Source: Levilactobacillus brevis
GTDB taxonomy: Bacteria > Bacillota > Bacilli > Lactobacillales > Lactobacillaceae
DNA length: 64,000 nt
Direction of reading: 5' to 3'
Assembly (NCBI GenBank): GCA_021383565.1
Contig: CP079699.1
Span: 1,488,001 to 1,552,000 of the forward strand
The number at the start of each line of letters is the position of its first letter. Position 1 is the stretch's first letter. Both the position numbers and the translations under genes were made by a program. The notes beneath the pieces are model-generated. The model saw only the letters and a list, made by a program, of their open reading frames with translations, did not search any database and was not told where the DNA came from. Below are positions 16,822-25,544 of this stretch, in pieces.

Positions 16822-17709
16822 CTACTTGCTAGCCGTGACGCGACGATACAGATACGTTCCCAGTAACCGTGCGCCCAGGTTAAAGAGCAGAACGGCAATG
16901 ATCAGGACGGCCGATGCTGCCGCGGACAGTGCCGCCGCATTGCTGGCCAGACCTTCCGTATTCACCTTCCAGATGTGCACCGCTAAGGTTTCAGCGGGGC
17001 GGAATGGATTCAACGGACTGGCAGGGTCCATCGGGTTCCAATCCGCAAAGTTGGTCACGGGGGCACTCTGACCCGCCGTGTAAATCAAGGCTGCGGCTTC
17101 CCCGAAGACCCGCCCCGCACTCAACACAATCCCGGTCACAATCCCGGGAAGCGCGACGGGTAAGATGATGCCAATTTCGGTCTTCCATTTCGATAAGCCT
17201 AGCGACAGGCCAGCTTCACGCTGACTCCGTGACACCGCACTCAATGATTCTTCAATATTCCGCGTTAACAGTGGCAGGTTGAAGAAGGTCAAGGCGATGG
17301 CACCGGAAATAACGGAGAAGCCAATCTTGAACTTAACCACGAAGAGCAAGAACCCGAACAGCCCCACCACCACGGATGGCAAGGAACTCAGGACTTCGAT
17401 AGCGGAACGAATCAGACTGGTCCGCCAATTGTCCTTGGCATATTCAGCCAAGTAAATCCCGGCCCCCAAAGAAATCGGCACGGAGATTAACATGGTCAGA
17501 ACCAGCAGGTAAAAAGAATTGAACAGTTGGACGCCAATCCCGCCGGCACCACTAAAGGCATCGGTTGCCCCGGTCAGAAATGACCAGCTAACGTGGGGGA
17601 GCCCCGCCGTCAAAATATAAGCCAGCAGGAAGAAGAGAATGCCCACCACTGAGGCGACAATCAAATCAATGACAATCGTTGCAATGAGATCCGTACGTTT
17701 AGCGTTCAT
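16822..17709 (-). CDS. pstA: Phosphate ABC importer, permease PstA
   Basis: Membrane subunit of the phosphate importer, 295 residues, about six transmembrane helices. The coupling-loop sequence LSLGLSKWKTEIGIILPVALPG and EYAKDNWRTSLIRSAIEVLSSLPSVV are typical of PstA. The ATG at 17709 is preceded by GAGGGGG and lies within the last codons of pstC, so the two are coupled. It forms the pore together with PstC. Confidence 0.94.
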   Translation of the reverse strand: MNAKRTDLIATIVIDLIVASVVGILFFLLAYILTAGLPHVSWSFLTGATDAFSGAGGIGVQLFNSFYLLVLTMLISVPISLGAGIYLAEYAKDNWRTSLIRSAIEVLSSLPSVVVGLFGFLLFVVKFKIGFSVISGAIALTFFNLPLLTRNIEESLSAVSRSQREAGLSLGLSKWKTEIGIILPVALPGIVTGIVLSAGRVFGEAAALIYTAGQSAPVTNFADWNPMDPASPLNPFRPAETLAVHIWKVNTEGLASNAAALSAAASAVLIIAVLLFNLGARLLGTYLYRRVTASK

Positions 17710-18652
17710 GTTTGAGTTGCCCCCTCTTAGCAATGATCCGCACTAAGGCGTTGAAGAACAGTGACATCAGTAACAGAATTAAGGCTAATGACCACAACGC
17801 GTTGTTTGGCAACGTGCCGTCAATGGTGTCCCCAATCCCGGTCGTCAGTTGACTCGTCAGCGTGGAGGCCGGCGAGATCAGGTTTTTCGGCATGATAGCG
17901 GCGTTCCCGATGACCATTTGAACGGCTAAGGCTTCCCCGAAGGCCCGGGCCATCCCGAAGATAATCGCCGTCAGGATACCGGAAGTCGCGGAGCGCAGAA
18001 TCACGCGAGAAACCGTCTGCCACCGCGTTGCACCTAAGGCCAGTGAGGCTTCCTTGTAGAAGCGTGGAACGGCCCGTAAACTGTCGACCGTCATGGACGT
18101 AATCGTCGGTAGCACCATGACGAACAGGACGAATGTGGCGGAAATAATCCCGAAACCAGAACCACCAACCAGATGCCGCATGAACGGCACAATTACGGCC
18201 AGACCGATGAACCCGTAAACAACGGAAGGAATCCCAACCAACAATTCAATCACGGGTTGTAAGAACTTACGCCCCTTGTTCGGTGAGATTTCGGTCATAA
18301 AGATCGCGGTGCCGATGGCAAACGGCGTTGCGACGATCGCCGCGGCAAACGTGACTGCGAATGATCCTAAAATCATGGGTAACGCGCCAATCTGGCCTTG
18401 ATCGGGTGCCCAACTGGTTCCCGATAAGAACTTCCAGAGGTTGACGTGGTTTTGCGTAAACGTGGCAATCCCTTTAGAGGTGATAAACCACAACATTGAG
18501 GCAACAACTAGAATAATAATACCAATACAGAAATAACTGACACCGCGCCCAATCCAATCCTCACGGGTCGCTTTAGTTGCTTGGTGCAACCGGGCATCCC
18601 ACTCATGAGTTTGGGCGTCTTGTTTTTTTAAATGAATATTAGTTTGCTCCAT
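17699..18652 (-). CDS. pstC: Phosphate ABC importer, permease PstC
   Basis: Membrane subunit of 317 residues. An N-terminal cytoplasmic stretch precedes about six transmembrane helices; LVGIPSVVYGFIGLAVIVP and the coupling loop ASLALGATRWQTVSRVILRSA are PstC features. It follows pstS across an 82-base gap holding a terminator-like hairpin, which probably lowers expression of the membrane complex relative to the binding protein. Confidence 0.94.
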   Translation of the reverse strand: MEQTNIHLKKQDAQTHEWDARLHQATKATREDWIGRGVSYFCIGIIILVVASMLWFITSKGIATFTQNHVNLWKFLSGTSWAPDQGQIGALPMILGSFAVTFAAAIVATPFAIGTAIFMTEISPNKGRKFLQPVIELLVGIPSVVYGFIGLAVIVPFMRHLVGGSGFGIISATFVLFVMVLPTITSMTVDSLRAVPRFYKEASLALGATRWQTVSRVILRSATSGILTAIIFGMARAFGEALAVQMVIGNAAIMPKNLISPASTLTSQLTTGIGDTIDGTLPNNALWSLALILLLMSLFFNALVRIIAKRGQLKHER

Positions 18653-18667
18653 TAGATGACTCCCCCT

Positions 18668-18700
18668 TAAAAAAAGTGAAGGTGCTGCGAACGCACCTCC
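18668..18700 (-). terminator. Attenuating terminator between pstS and pstC
   Basis: On the minus strand GGTGC pairs with GCACC around a seven-base loop, extended by flanking GA/TC, followed by TTCACTTTTTTT. It lies inside an operon and should reduce rather than stop transcription. Confidence 0.7.
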
Positions 18701-18734
18701 ACCCCGTATCGACTACTGACAGACAGTTGTTCGC

Positions 18735-19625
18735 TTAGTTTTGCGTCACAACACCCTTAGCGTCCTTGATCACTTTCATATCATGGATACTGATGTAACC
18801 CATGTCTTTGACTAAACTGTTTTGAACATCCTTGGAATCCATGTACTTCAGGAATGCAGCAGTTGCCTTGTCAGGCTTGCCCTTCGTGTACATGTGTTCG
18901 TAGGACCAGATCTTCCACTTGTTGGTTTGCACGTTGCTATCGGTAGGCGTTACATTGTCGATAGAAACGGCTTGTAACTTGTTCGTGAAGTAGGAGAAGG
19001 CCAAGTAGCTAATCGCACCTGGTGTGGTGGAAACGATCTTCTGAACGGCACCGTTAGAATCTTGTTCCTGTGACTTCACAGCGGTTGCACCCTTCAGAAC
19101 AGCATTTTCAAAGGTTGCCCGAGTCCCACTACCTTGAGCCCGGTTGATGATGACGATCTTTTGGTCCTTACCACCGACTTCTTTCCAGTTGGTAATCTTA
19201 CCCGTAAAGATCTTCTTCACTTGTGCCATCTTCAGGTTCTTGATGCCGGCATCCTTGTTAACAACTGGGGCCATCCCCACGACAGCCACCTTGTGGTCCG
19301 TCAACTTGTCGGCCTTAATTCCAGCCTTTTCTTCGGCAAAAATATCAGAATCCCCGATTGAAACGGCACCGGCCTGAACTTGACTTAAGCCAGTTCCGGA
19401 ACCGCCACCTTGGACGGTCAAGTTGACCTTGCTATTCTTACCAGTAAAGTTGGCCCCCGCCTTAGCAGCCAGTGGTTGTAAGGCGGTCGACCCAACGGCG
19501 GTTACCTTCCCAGAAAGCGGTTCGCTACTGCCCTTACTACTCGTGGAACTTGTTGCCTTGCCACAACCGACTAATAACAAACTGATTGCTGCAATCCCCA
19601 TTGCTAACTTTGATCCCTTATTCAT
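18735..19625 (-). CDS. pstS: Phosphate-binding lipoprotein PstS
   Basis: Extracellular phosphate-binding protein, 296 residues. A lipoprotein signal with LLLVGC lipobox is followed by a Ser/Thr linker and the PstS core: AVGSTALQPL, QGGGSGTGLSQV, SIGDSD and NRAQGSGTRATFE, the residues that bind phosphate. The ATG at 19625 is used because GGAGTG sits 6 bases upstream; an earlier GTG abuts that site. First gene of pstSCAB, behind a Pho-box-like promoter region. Confidence 0.95.
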   Translation of the reverse strand: MNKGSKLAMGIAAISLLLVGCGKATSSTSSKGSSEPLSGKVTAVGSTALQPLAAKAGANFTGKNSKVNLTVQGGGSGTGLSQVQAGAVSIGDSDIFAEEKAGIKADKLTDHKVAVVGMAPVVNKDAGIKNLKMAQVKKIFTGKITNWKEVGGKDQKIVIINRAQGSGTRATFENAVLKGATAVKSQEQDSNGAVQKIVSTTPGAISYLAFSYFTNKLQAVSIDNVTPTDSNVQTNKWKIWSYEHMYTKGKPDKATAAFLKYMDSKDVQNSLVKDMGYISIHDMKVIKDAKGVVTQN

Positions 19626-19754
19626 CTCTGTCACTCCATGTCTTTAAAGATAGTAGAACCACTTCAAGAATTGCGCGAAGCTTTTCTTAAAATGCCTCCC
19701 CATAACTTACAACCCTGATTCTAAGCGATGAATATATATTATTCGTAGCAATCG

Positions 19755-19782
19755 TGTAAATTTTCGGTAAATGTTGCCAAAT
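19755..19782 (-). promoter_or_regulatory. Pho-box-like direct repeats upstream of pstS
   Basis: On the minus strand the sequence reads ATTTGG, five bases, TTTACC, five bases, TTTACA: three hexamers at an 11-base period. In Bacillus subtilis PhoP binds TT(A/T/C)ACA repeats spaced by five bases, and the last two hexamers fit well. AT-rich -10 candidates (TAATAT, TATATT) follow within 20 bases. Phosphate-starvation control by PhoP is the natural reading; the phoPR genes are not in this window. Confidence 0.55.
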
Positions 19783-19853
19783 TCGCTATAAATTCATTTA
19801 TATTACGGTAGTTAAGCCCCAAACACGATAATTAACTTAATCTGTGACGTTAA

Positions 19854-19882
19854 TTGCGTCTACTCCCGAAATTGGCTAGAAT
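19854..19882 (+). promoter_or_regulatory. Promoter of the 116-residue protein gene
   Basis: TTGCGT at 19854-19859, 17-base spacer, TAGAAT at 19877-19882; the GTG start follows 22 bases later. Confidence 0.6.
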
Positions 19883-19904
19883 TAGGGGTAAGAGGTGACC
19901 AGCA

Positions 19905-20255
19905 GTGGCAAATAAAAGTGAAAGAAAAGCACGGCACGCCATGATCGTTGATATGAACGATTTTCTGATGGATTACGCAGCAGCTAAATTGGGAGCAAAA
20001 GCCGATTTAGCCCAACAAGTGGCGACAGCCGGTAAGAACGACCTGAGTGGCTTGGACGATTTATTCAAGGATAACGGCGTCGGCCGCCGAACCAAGTATC
20101 TCGACCTCGCTTCCGGCTTCCTAAGAGACGAAGCGGATGCTGAAGGCGACACAGCTTCTACGGACTTCGATGCCCAAATTAAGGCAATGGGCCAGGAAGC
20201 CATCGACTACCTCGGCAGCCATCCCCAAGAATTCAACCGTTGGGAAGAAGCTTAA
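19905..20255 (+). CDS. Hypothetical protein, acidic, 116 residues
   Basis: A soluble, mostly helical protein beginning MANKSERKARHAMIVDMNDF. It has no membrane segment, cysteine or recognisable catalytic motif; the C-terminal half is acidic (RDEADAEGDTASTDFDAQ). The GTG start at 19905 has AGAGGTGA upstream. It is transcribed alone between its own promoter and a strong terminator, divergent from pstS. No function assigned. Confidence 0.75.
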   Translation: MANKSERKARHAMIVDMNDFLMDYAAAKLGAKADLAQQVATAGKNDLSGLDDLFKDNGVGRRTKYLDLASGFLRDEADAEGDTASTDFDAQIKAMGQEAIDYLGSHPQEFNRWEEA

Positions 20256-20261
20256 ACACCA

Positions 20262-20312
20262 ATACCGTTAGCGCGGTGACTTTAGAAAGTCACGCCGCTA
20301 ACGGTATTTTTT
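20262..20312 (+). terminator. Strong terminator
   Basis: ACCGTTAGCG pairs with CGCTAACGGT and GTGACTTT with AAGTCAC inside, followed by ATTTTTTC. Confidence 0.9.
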
Positions 20313-20383
20313 CGTTCATATTATCTTGACGTTCATCAAAGGTGGGGTGAAACCCTCTAAGTAGATGCTTCGAGTACCATCGG

Positions 20384-20416
20384 AAACAAAAAAGGCCGGA
20401 AAATCACTTCCGACCG
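20384..20416 (-). terminator. Terminator after the 67-residue gene
   Basis: On the minus strand CGGAA pairs with TTCCG around a short loop and is followed by GCCTTTTTTG. Confidence 0.65.
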
Positions 20417-20455
20417 ATACATCCTATTTCTCTCTTCGGTAAACAACCGAAGCAG

Positions 20456-20659
20456 TTACTTCCAATCCCACAAATCTGCCTTCATATTTGTCCCAATAAT
20501 CTGTGTTAACAAATCAATAAACTGATCGGGCATGTACTTGGTCGTGTCCAACTGGGTCGGCTGATCGTTGACCCGGGTAATGACCAATCCCGAGTGTTCC
20601 AAATATAGCCCGTACTTGGGCGCAATTTCACATAATCTTGCTACTTGTTCTTCACTCAC
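20456..20659 (-). CDS. Hypothetical protein, 67 residues
   Basis: Small soluble protein starting MSEEQVARLCEIAPKYGL and ending DLWDWK. Looks like an alpha/beta fold with amphipathic helices at both ends; no motif recognised. It has GAGGAGAC-like sequence upstream of its ATG, and is followed by a terminator, which supports a real gene. It may share a transcript with the HPr-like gene 66 bases upstream. Confidence 0.6.
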   Translation of the reverse strand: MSEEQVARLCEIAPKYGLYLEHSGLVITRVNDQPTQLDTTKYMPDQFIDLLTQIIGTNMKADLWDWK

Positions 20660-20725
20660 CGCTAAGTCTCCTCGAAAAAATCACTTAACTTGAGCTTAGC
20701 GAATCAGCACCGGCGCGTCAAGCGG

Positions 20726-20989
20726 CTAGTAGCAACACTTATCCGCGGCCAATTGTTGATGAATGGCGCCCGCCAATAGTGCCTCGTCTGGGCCCTCGGC
20801 TACCACGCGAACGTAGTGGCCCGCGTAGTCCATCAGCCCGGCGATCTCGTCTTGTCGGCTCGGGTCAATCTCGACATCACGAATCTTGATGGTCACCTTA
20901 CCCGTGTGCTTGCGACAGATCTTTTCAAATGCAGCGGCCTCGTCAACGGTTGGTAGTTCTTCGAATAATGAGAATCCAATTGTCTTCAT
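20726..20989 (-). CDS. HPr-fold-like protein lacking the active histidine
   Basis: An 87-residue protein. Its C-terminal half (IAGLMDYAGHYVRVVAEGPD then EALLAGAIHQQL) follows the HPr pattern IMGVMSLGVGxGxxITIxAEGxDE then a final helix, and the middle KVTIKIRDVEID matches HPr strand 2. The HARPA segment that carries the phosphorylated His15 in HPr is absent; the corresponding region reads TVDEAAAFEKICRKHTG. So it cannot work as a normal phosphocarrier and may be a regulatory or structural relative. Similarity is by eye. Start at ATG 20989, after GAGGTGA. Divergent from the nuclease-helicase operon. Confidence 0.55.
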   Translation of the reverse strand: MKTIGFSLFEELPTVDEAAAFEKICRKHTGKVTIKIRDVEIDPSRQDEIAGLMDYAGHYVRVVAEGPDEALLAGAIHQQLAADKCCY

Positions 20990-21142
20990 CGTGATCACCT
21001 CTTACTTCTATTGTAAGCGATTACATATGAAAAGCCAAGACTTTTACAATTATTTCACAAGCATTAAATCTCTTCCGAACACGCGTTCAAAGTCGGTCCA
21101 AAGTATGGTATGCTTATTGCCAGAAATGGAGGCGATGTGGGT

Positions 21143-23509
21143 TTGCCAATTAAATTAGGCGTCCGTGAATTGGTTGAATTCACCTTACGAACCGGTGACT
21201 TGGGTAGCACCAGCAACAGCCAAAACACGGCATTATTGGGCGCACGCATTCACCGTCGCCTGCAAAAACAGCGCGGAGAAAATTACCAAAAAGAATATTA
21301 TCTCGACAAGCACCTAACCTTAAATGGTGAGGACTACCTCCTGCATGGCCGAGCCGATGGCGTCACATTGACCGAAGCCGCCGCCAGTATCGAAGAGATT
21401 AAAACCTCGGAGACCGTCTTTGATCAGCTAAGCGACAACACACTGACGCTCTACTGGGGCCAGGTCAAGCTGTACGCCTACCTCCTAATGGAGAAGGAGA
21501 CCGACCTCGACGACGTGACCCTCACCCTGACGTACTTTCAGACCAACACCGAGACCATGACGCAAACCGAACAGGTCATCACGCGCCAAGCCGCCAAGGA
21601 CTTCTTCGATCAGGTCATCGCCGAGTACGTCACCTGGCTAAAATTCCGCTCCGACCTACGCGAACGGCGTGACCCAACCATCCAGCAACTCACTTTCCCC
21701 TTCGACCACTACCGGCCGGGTCAACGCGAGCTCGCTGTGGCGGTTTACAAGACCATTTTAACCAGCAAACGCCTCTTCGCCGAAGCCCCAACTGGGACGG
21801 GAAAGACGATATCCACCCTCTTTCCGACCATCAAGGCCATTGGTGAGCGCGTTATCCAACGGATCTTCTATCTCACAGCCAAACAGAGCACGCGTACCGT
21901 GGCCGAAGAAGCCATCACGCTCATGGCCAGTCAGGGACTGAAGCTCAAGAGCATCACGTTGACGGCCAAGGACAAGATTCAATTCCCCGAGGAGGCCGAC
22001 CTCCAACCCGACGAGAATCCCTACATGCTGGGCTACTACGACCGATTAAAGCCGGCTTTGCTCGACCTCATCCAGCACAACGACCAACTGACCCGACCGG
22101 TGATTGAACAGTACGCGCGCAAACACACCCTCGATCCGTTTGAATTCCAACTGGACGCGAGCCTCTTTTGTGATGTCATCATCGGCGACTACAACTACCT
22201 GTTTGACCCCCAAGTCCACCTCCAACGCTTCTTCACCGCCGAGGACCCCGACAACTTCTTTTTGATCGATGAAGCCCACAACTTGGTCAGCCGGTCACGG
22301 GAAATGTACTCCGCCGACTTGACCAGCCGACCGCTAGACCGGTTGATCGACCAAAGCCGTGACCTCGCGCAGGCCACGCCCAAGTTACGGCGCCGCCTGC
22401 AAGACCTGCGGGCCACCTTTGACGATATCGTGGCCCCCCTGCTTCAGGACGGCCGAACTGACAGCACCTTCCTAACGCCACCCGAGGACTTCAACCACGA
22501 CTTGGGGCGCCTCGTGGAAGCCATCCACGACTGGTTGGTCGATCAACCGCAGACGCCCTTTACCCAGAGTATCCTGGACTATTACTTCGCGGCCATTAGC
22601 TATCAACGTATCGGTGAGTATTACGATGACACCTACCGCATGCGCTTGGCGGTCGCCGACGGGAATATTACGATCAAACAACTCTGCCTGGACCCGAGTG
22701 CCTTTCTGGCCGATAGCCTCGCGCTGGGCCACGGCGCCGTCCTGTTCTCGGCCACCCTGTCGCCGATGAGCTACTACCAAACGGTATTGGGAGGCGACGA
22801 AGACAGTCTGGCCTATCGCCTCGATTCGCCGTTTGAACCCGAGCACCAAGCTATTCTGGTCACCAACTACATTCAGACCACCTATAAGCAACGCAACGCC
22901 AACCTAGCCAACATTCTGCTGGCCATCAAGACACTGGTCGATGGTAAGGTCGGTAATTATCTTATCTTTCTGCCATCCTACAGCTACCTACTCGATGTCA
23001 CCCAGGCCTTTCAGCTGGCCTACCCCCACGTCAAGACCGTGATTCAGCAGGCCCAAATGGCCGAGGCGGACCGCACCGCCTTTCTGGCCAATTTCCAGCC
23101 CAATCCCAGTAAAACTCTGGTGGGCTTTGCCTTACTGGGAGGAATCTTTTCCGAGGGAATCGACCTCAAGGCGGACCGGCTGATTGGCGTCGGCGTCGTC
23201 AGCGTGGGCCTACCGGGGATCAACCCGGAGACCGACCTGATCCGCGACTACTTTGACGTGCAGTCGCACCAGGGATTTGCCTTTGCCTACCAGCTTCCCG
23301 GCCTGAACAACGTCTTTCAGGCGGCCGGTCGGCTGATTCGAGGGGCCAAGGACGTGGGCATTATTCTGTTGATGGACCAACGCTTCGCCAGCCCCCGCTA
23401 CACCAATCTGTATCCACGGCACTGGCAACATTTCCGCCGACTCTACCGGCCCGAACAACTGACGGCCGCCGTTCACAATTTCTGGCAACAGGAGGAATCA
23501 CCATCATGA
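21143..23509 (+). CDS. Nuclease-helicase: PD-(D/E)XK nuclease fused to DinG/XPD-type helicase
   Basis: A 788-residue two-domain enzyme. The N-terminal domain has the RecB/Cas4-type nuclease set: His37, GRAD with Asp72, Glu85-x-Lys87 in EEIKTS, and QxxLY at about 107-111. The rest is a superfamily 2 helicase of the Rad3/XPD/DinG type: Walker A APTGTGKT (about 215-222), DEAH box near 376-379, SATLSP near 535 and a C-terminal QAAGRLIRG motif VI. Only two or so cysteines are present, so the 4Fe-4S cluster of XPD and DinG is missing. Start: TTG 21143, ten bases after GGAGG. It is coupled by ATGA overlap to the next gene. Likely role is DNA repair or defence; the substrate is unknown. Confidence 0.88.
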   Translation: MPIKLGVRELVEFTLRTGDLGSTSNSQNTALLGARIHRRLQKQRGENYQKEYYLDKHLTLNGEDYLLHGRADGVTLTEAAASIEEIKTSETVFDQLSDNTLTLYWGQVKLYAYLLMEKETDLDDVTLTLTYFQTNTETMTQTEQVITRQAAKDFFDQVIAEYVTWLKFRSDLRERRDPTIQQLTFPFDHYRPGQRELAVAVYKTILTSKRLFAEAPTGTGKTISTLFPTIKAIGERVIQRIFYLTAKQSTRTVAEEAITLMASQGLKLKSITLTAKDKIQFPEEADLQPDENPYMLGYYDRLKPALLDLIQHNDQLTRPVIEQYARKHTLDPFEFQLDASLFCDVIIGDYNYLFDPQVHLQRFFTAEDPDNFFLIDEAHNLVSRSREMYSADLTSRPLDRLIDQSRDLAQATPKLRRRLQDLRATFDDIVAPLLQDGRTDSTFLTPPEDFNHDLGRLVEAIHDWLVDQPQTPFTQSILDYYFAAISYQRIGEYYDDTYRMRLAVADGNITIKQLCLDPSAFLADSLALGHGAVLFSATLSPMSYYQTVLGGDEDSLAYRLDSPFEPEHQAILVTNYIQTTYKQRNANLANILLAIKTLVDGKVGNYLIFLPSYSYLLDVTQAFQLAYPHVKTVIQQAQMAEADRTAFLANFQPNPSKTLVGFALLGGIFSEGIDLKADRLIGVGVVSVGLPGINPETDLIRDYFDVQSHQGFAFAYQLPGLNNVFQAAGRLIRGAKDVGIILLMDQRFASPRYTNLYPRHWQHFRRLYRPEQLTAAVHNFWQQEESPS

Positions 23510-24195
23510 AGACTAAGCTCACTCTCGCGTTAGAAAAAACGCTGTATTACTACTGCCGAGAAACCGGCGCCTCCCCCGTTGAAGAGGTCACGATGCCCGA
23601 TGACGCGGGCATTGTCGATACCCTCAGCTACCAGGAAATGCCCGATTTGTCGGTTGAATGGCGTTGCTATGAACTGAAAGTCACCAAATCCGACTTCCAT
23701 TCTAAGGCTAAATTATCCTTTGTCGGTCACTACAACTACTTCGTCCTGCCGCTCAAGCTTTATCAGACGGTCGCCGACGAGATTCCGGCCGGCATTGGGG
23801 TTTTAATCTATCGACCATTTGACAAGACCATGCTGGCGATGGCGACCGAAGCCCCCGTCGCACCGGGATATCTGACCGTAGCGCGACCACCTCGCCGGCA
23901 AGCTCTTCAGGTACCCGAGCAACAGTTGACGTCGCGCTTCATCGCGTCACAGGCCCGTGAGGTCAATAAGGCCAAACAAATGGCGACCGGCCTCAAACAA
24001 TACGGGACCGATCGCCTCTATCAGGAACTGAAGAAACGCCATCAACACTACGATATCTATGACCCGGACAGCAACTTCTACGATCAATTCATCGCGGACA
24101 CCCAGTCCACCGCCGTCACCGCCCTGCAAGGCGAGGTCGATGCGCTAAATCTCGAAGTCTACCAGCTACAGCAACAGTTAAAGGAGCGCTCATGA
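23506..24195 (+). CDS. PD-(D/E)XK nuclease-like protein (MmcB-like)
   Basis: A 229-residue protein with a restriction-endonuclease-like core in its first 110 residues: Asp38 in GIVDTL, then Glu56-x-Lys58 in YELKVTKSDF and a following strand GIGVLIY, fitting the D-(E-x-K) arrangement. MmcB-type repair proteins look similar. The last 30 residues form a coiled coil (ALQGEVDALNLEVYQLQQQL). It overlaps the nuclease-helicase gene by ATGA and the sce7725-like gene by ATGA, so the three are translated together. Catalysis is inferred from motif order only. Confidence 0.7.
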   Translation: MKTKLTLALEKTLYYYCRETGASPVEEVTMPDDAGIVDTLSYQEMPDLSVEWRCYELKVTKSDFHSKAKLSFVGHYNYFVLPLKLYQTVADEIPAGIGVLIYRPFDKTMLAMATEAPVAPGYLTVARPPRRQALQVPEQQLTSRFIASQAREVNKAKQMATGLKQYGTDRLYQELKKRHQHYDIYDPDSNFYDQFIADTQSTAVTALQGEVDALNLEVYQLQQQLKERS

Positions 24196-25115
24196 TTTAC
24201 TTTCCCTACTTTCGCGGACGACAGTATGACCTGCAGGCGCTAAAGGCCGTCGCCCAGCAACAGATTCTCCCCGCCAACATCATCCCCATCATTGAACCCG
24301 TTCGGGATATCCGGGGACTTCCTCAGACCATCGCGGCTTTCGTCGAGCACGACCAATCAGTCGCCGTCATCGCCAATCCCACCGTCAGCGATTACGCTCT
24401 GACCCAACAGAAACTGTATGACTGGCAATCGTACCGGGACAATCCACACTTGATCGTCGGCCACATCTTGACGCCCACCCTGATTCCGGAAACCTTGCGG
24501 GCACCAGCAGGACACCAAACATTACTGGTCGCCCGCCAATACGACGAGCTCCAAGCGGCAAGTCAGGCCGGCTGGTTGACGGCGCCCGACTACCTTTTGG
24601 TTCCACCGGAAGCCCGGATTCGCCAGCTTCTTCACCGCCCAACGGTCCGCCTCTTCGACCACGCTTGGTTTCCCGAACACGATCGAAGCTACGCCGACAT
24701 CACCGACGGCTTCTTCAGCGATGATTGGTCTCTGGCCGAGCTGTACGGTGACGTTGGCTTTAGCGACTACACCATCGGTGGCGGCCACTATAGCGAGCAT
24801 GGCTATCCGTCCCGGGCGGTTACGCTCCACCTGACCTATTTTCGTGGCGACCAGTTGCGGATTCACCGCTTCGTTTCCACGGACCGTGAGGACTTCAAGC
24901 ACCCCAAAGAAAAATTTTTCCAAGCCGTGGCGCAACTAGCTGACTGGCTCCCGCAACAACCGATCGCTACCCAAACCTCTGCCGCCAAACAACTGGCAGC
25001 ATATCACGACCAGCATCATTTCCCGGGATTGGGCGTGGTGAAACGTTTGAGCTTGGAACATCACTTGCAGGTGATGGCGGCGTACTTTAAGGCGAATTTT
25101 CCCGTTAAAAAATGA
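24192..25115 (+). CDS. sce7725-like (beta-family) protein
   Basis: A 307-residue protein beginning MIYFPYFRGRQYDLQALKAV, with IIPIIEPVRDI near residue 31. This opening, and the FSDYTIGGG segment near residue 190, resemble sce7725-family proteins (related to the phage-associated Beta_protein family), usually encoded next to a nuclease-like partner named sce7726. The molecular role of the family is not established. Here the partner position is filled by the PD-(D/E)XK protein, and a nuclease-helicase precedes both. Third gene of a coupled operon, followed by a terminator. Confidence 0.65.
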   Translation: MIYFPYFRGRQYDLQALKAVAQQQILPANIIPIIEPVRDIRGLPQTIAAFVEHDQSVAVIANPTVSDYALTQQKLYDWQSYRDNPHLIVGHILTPTLIPETLRAPAGHQTLLVARQYDELQAASQAGWLTAPDYLLVPPEARIRQLLHRPTVRLFDHAWFPEHDRSYADITDGFFSDDWSLAELYGDVGFSDYTIGGGHYSEHGYPSRAVTLHLTYFRGDQLRIHRFVSTDREDFKHPKEKFFQAVAQLADWLPQQPIATQTSAAKQLAAYHDQHHFPGLGVVKRLSLEHHLQVMAAYFKANFPVKK

Positions 25116-25146
25116 GCTCGGCGTTGATCCCAGCTCATTTTTTATG
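25106..25146 (+). terminator. Terminator after the nuclease operon
   Basis: AAAAATGAGCT and AGCTCATTTTTT pair around a loop of about 15 bases. Confidence 0.85.
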
Positions 25147-25243
25147 TGATTTTATTTTTTTATACTAGAGGTTGAATGTTCGCGAACACCCCCTAGTTCC
25201 TAGATGGCAAGGTTTATCGCTATTAAACGAGCTATCAACGCCA

Positions 25244-25325
25244 CCTGCGGCTGCCAGAAATTCCAGCGCTGTGGGGACCGCCTGCGGCTGCCAGAAATTC
25301 CAGCGCTGTGGGGACCGCCTGCGGC
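25244..25325. repeat. Tandem 37-bp direct repeat
   Basis: Two identical 37-base units at 25244-25280 and 25281-25317, each starting CCTGCGGCTGCCAG and ending GTGGGGACCG, and the first eight bases of a third unit. Unit length is not a multiple of three and no open gene covers it. Confidence 0.95.
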
Positions 25326-25544
25326 CTGAGAAACAGTCCTTCGGCTCGGTTTGAAGCCTAGCAAAATCCGCTAGTCTCCAAACACGTCCCGCGCTGTAAG
25401 CTGACTCGGAACGTCGGCTAACACCACTGTCACGGCTACCTCCATCTCTGGCCGCCTCCGGTTACGCTGATTGAAAGCCAATAAACACATGGTGACATCA
25501 CTGGTGTGACAACGTTCGTTCAGTGTAATTGGACACCCCTCATG

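Noticed and set aside
21143..23509. Cas4 or XPD Fe-S protein
   Set aside because: The cysteines needed for a 4Fe-4S cluster are absent in both domains.
25244..25325. CRISPR array
   Set aside because: The 37-base units are directly adjacent, with no unique spacers and no cas genes.
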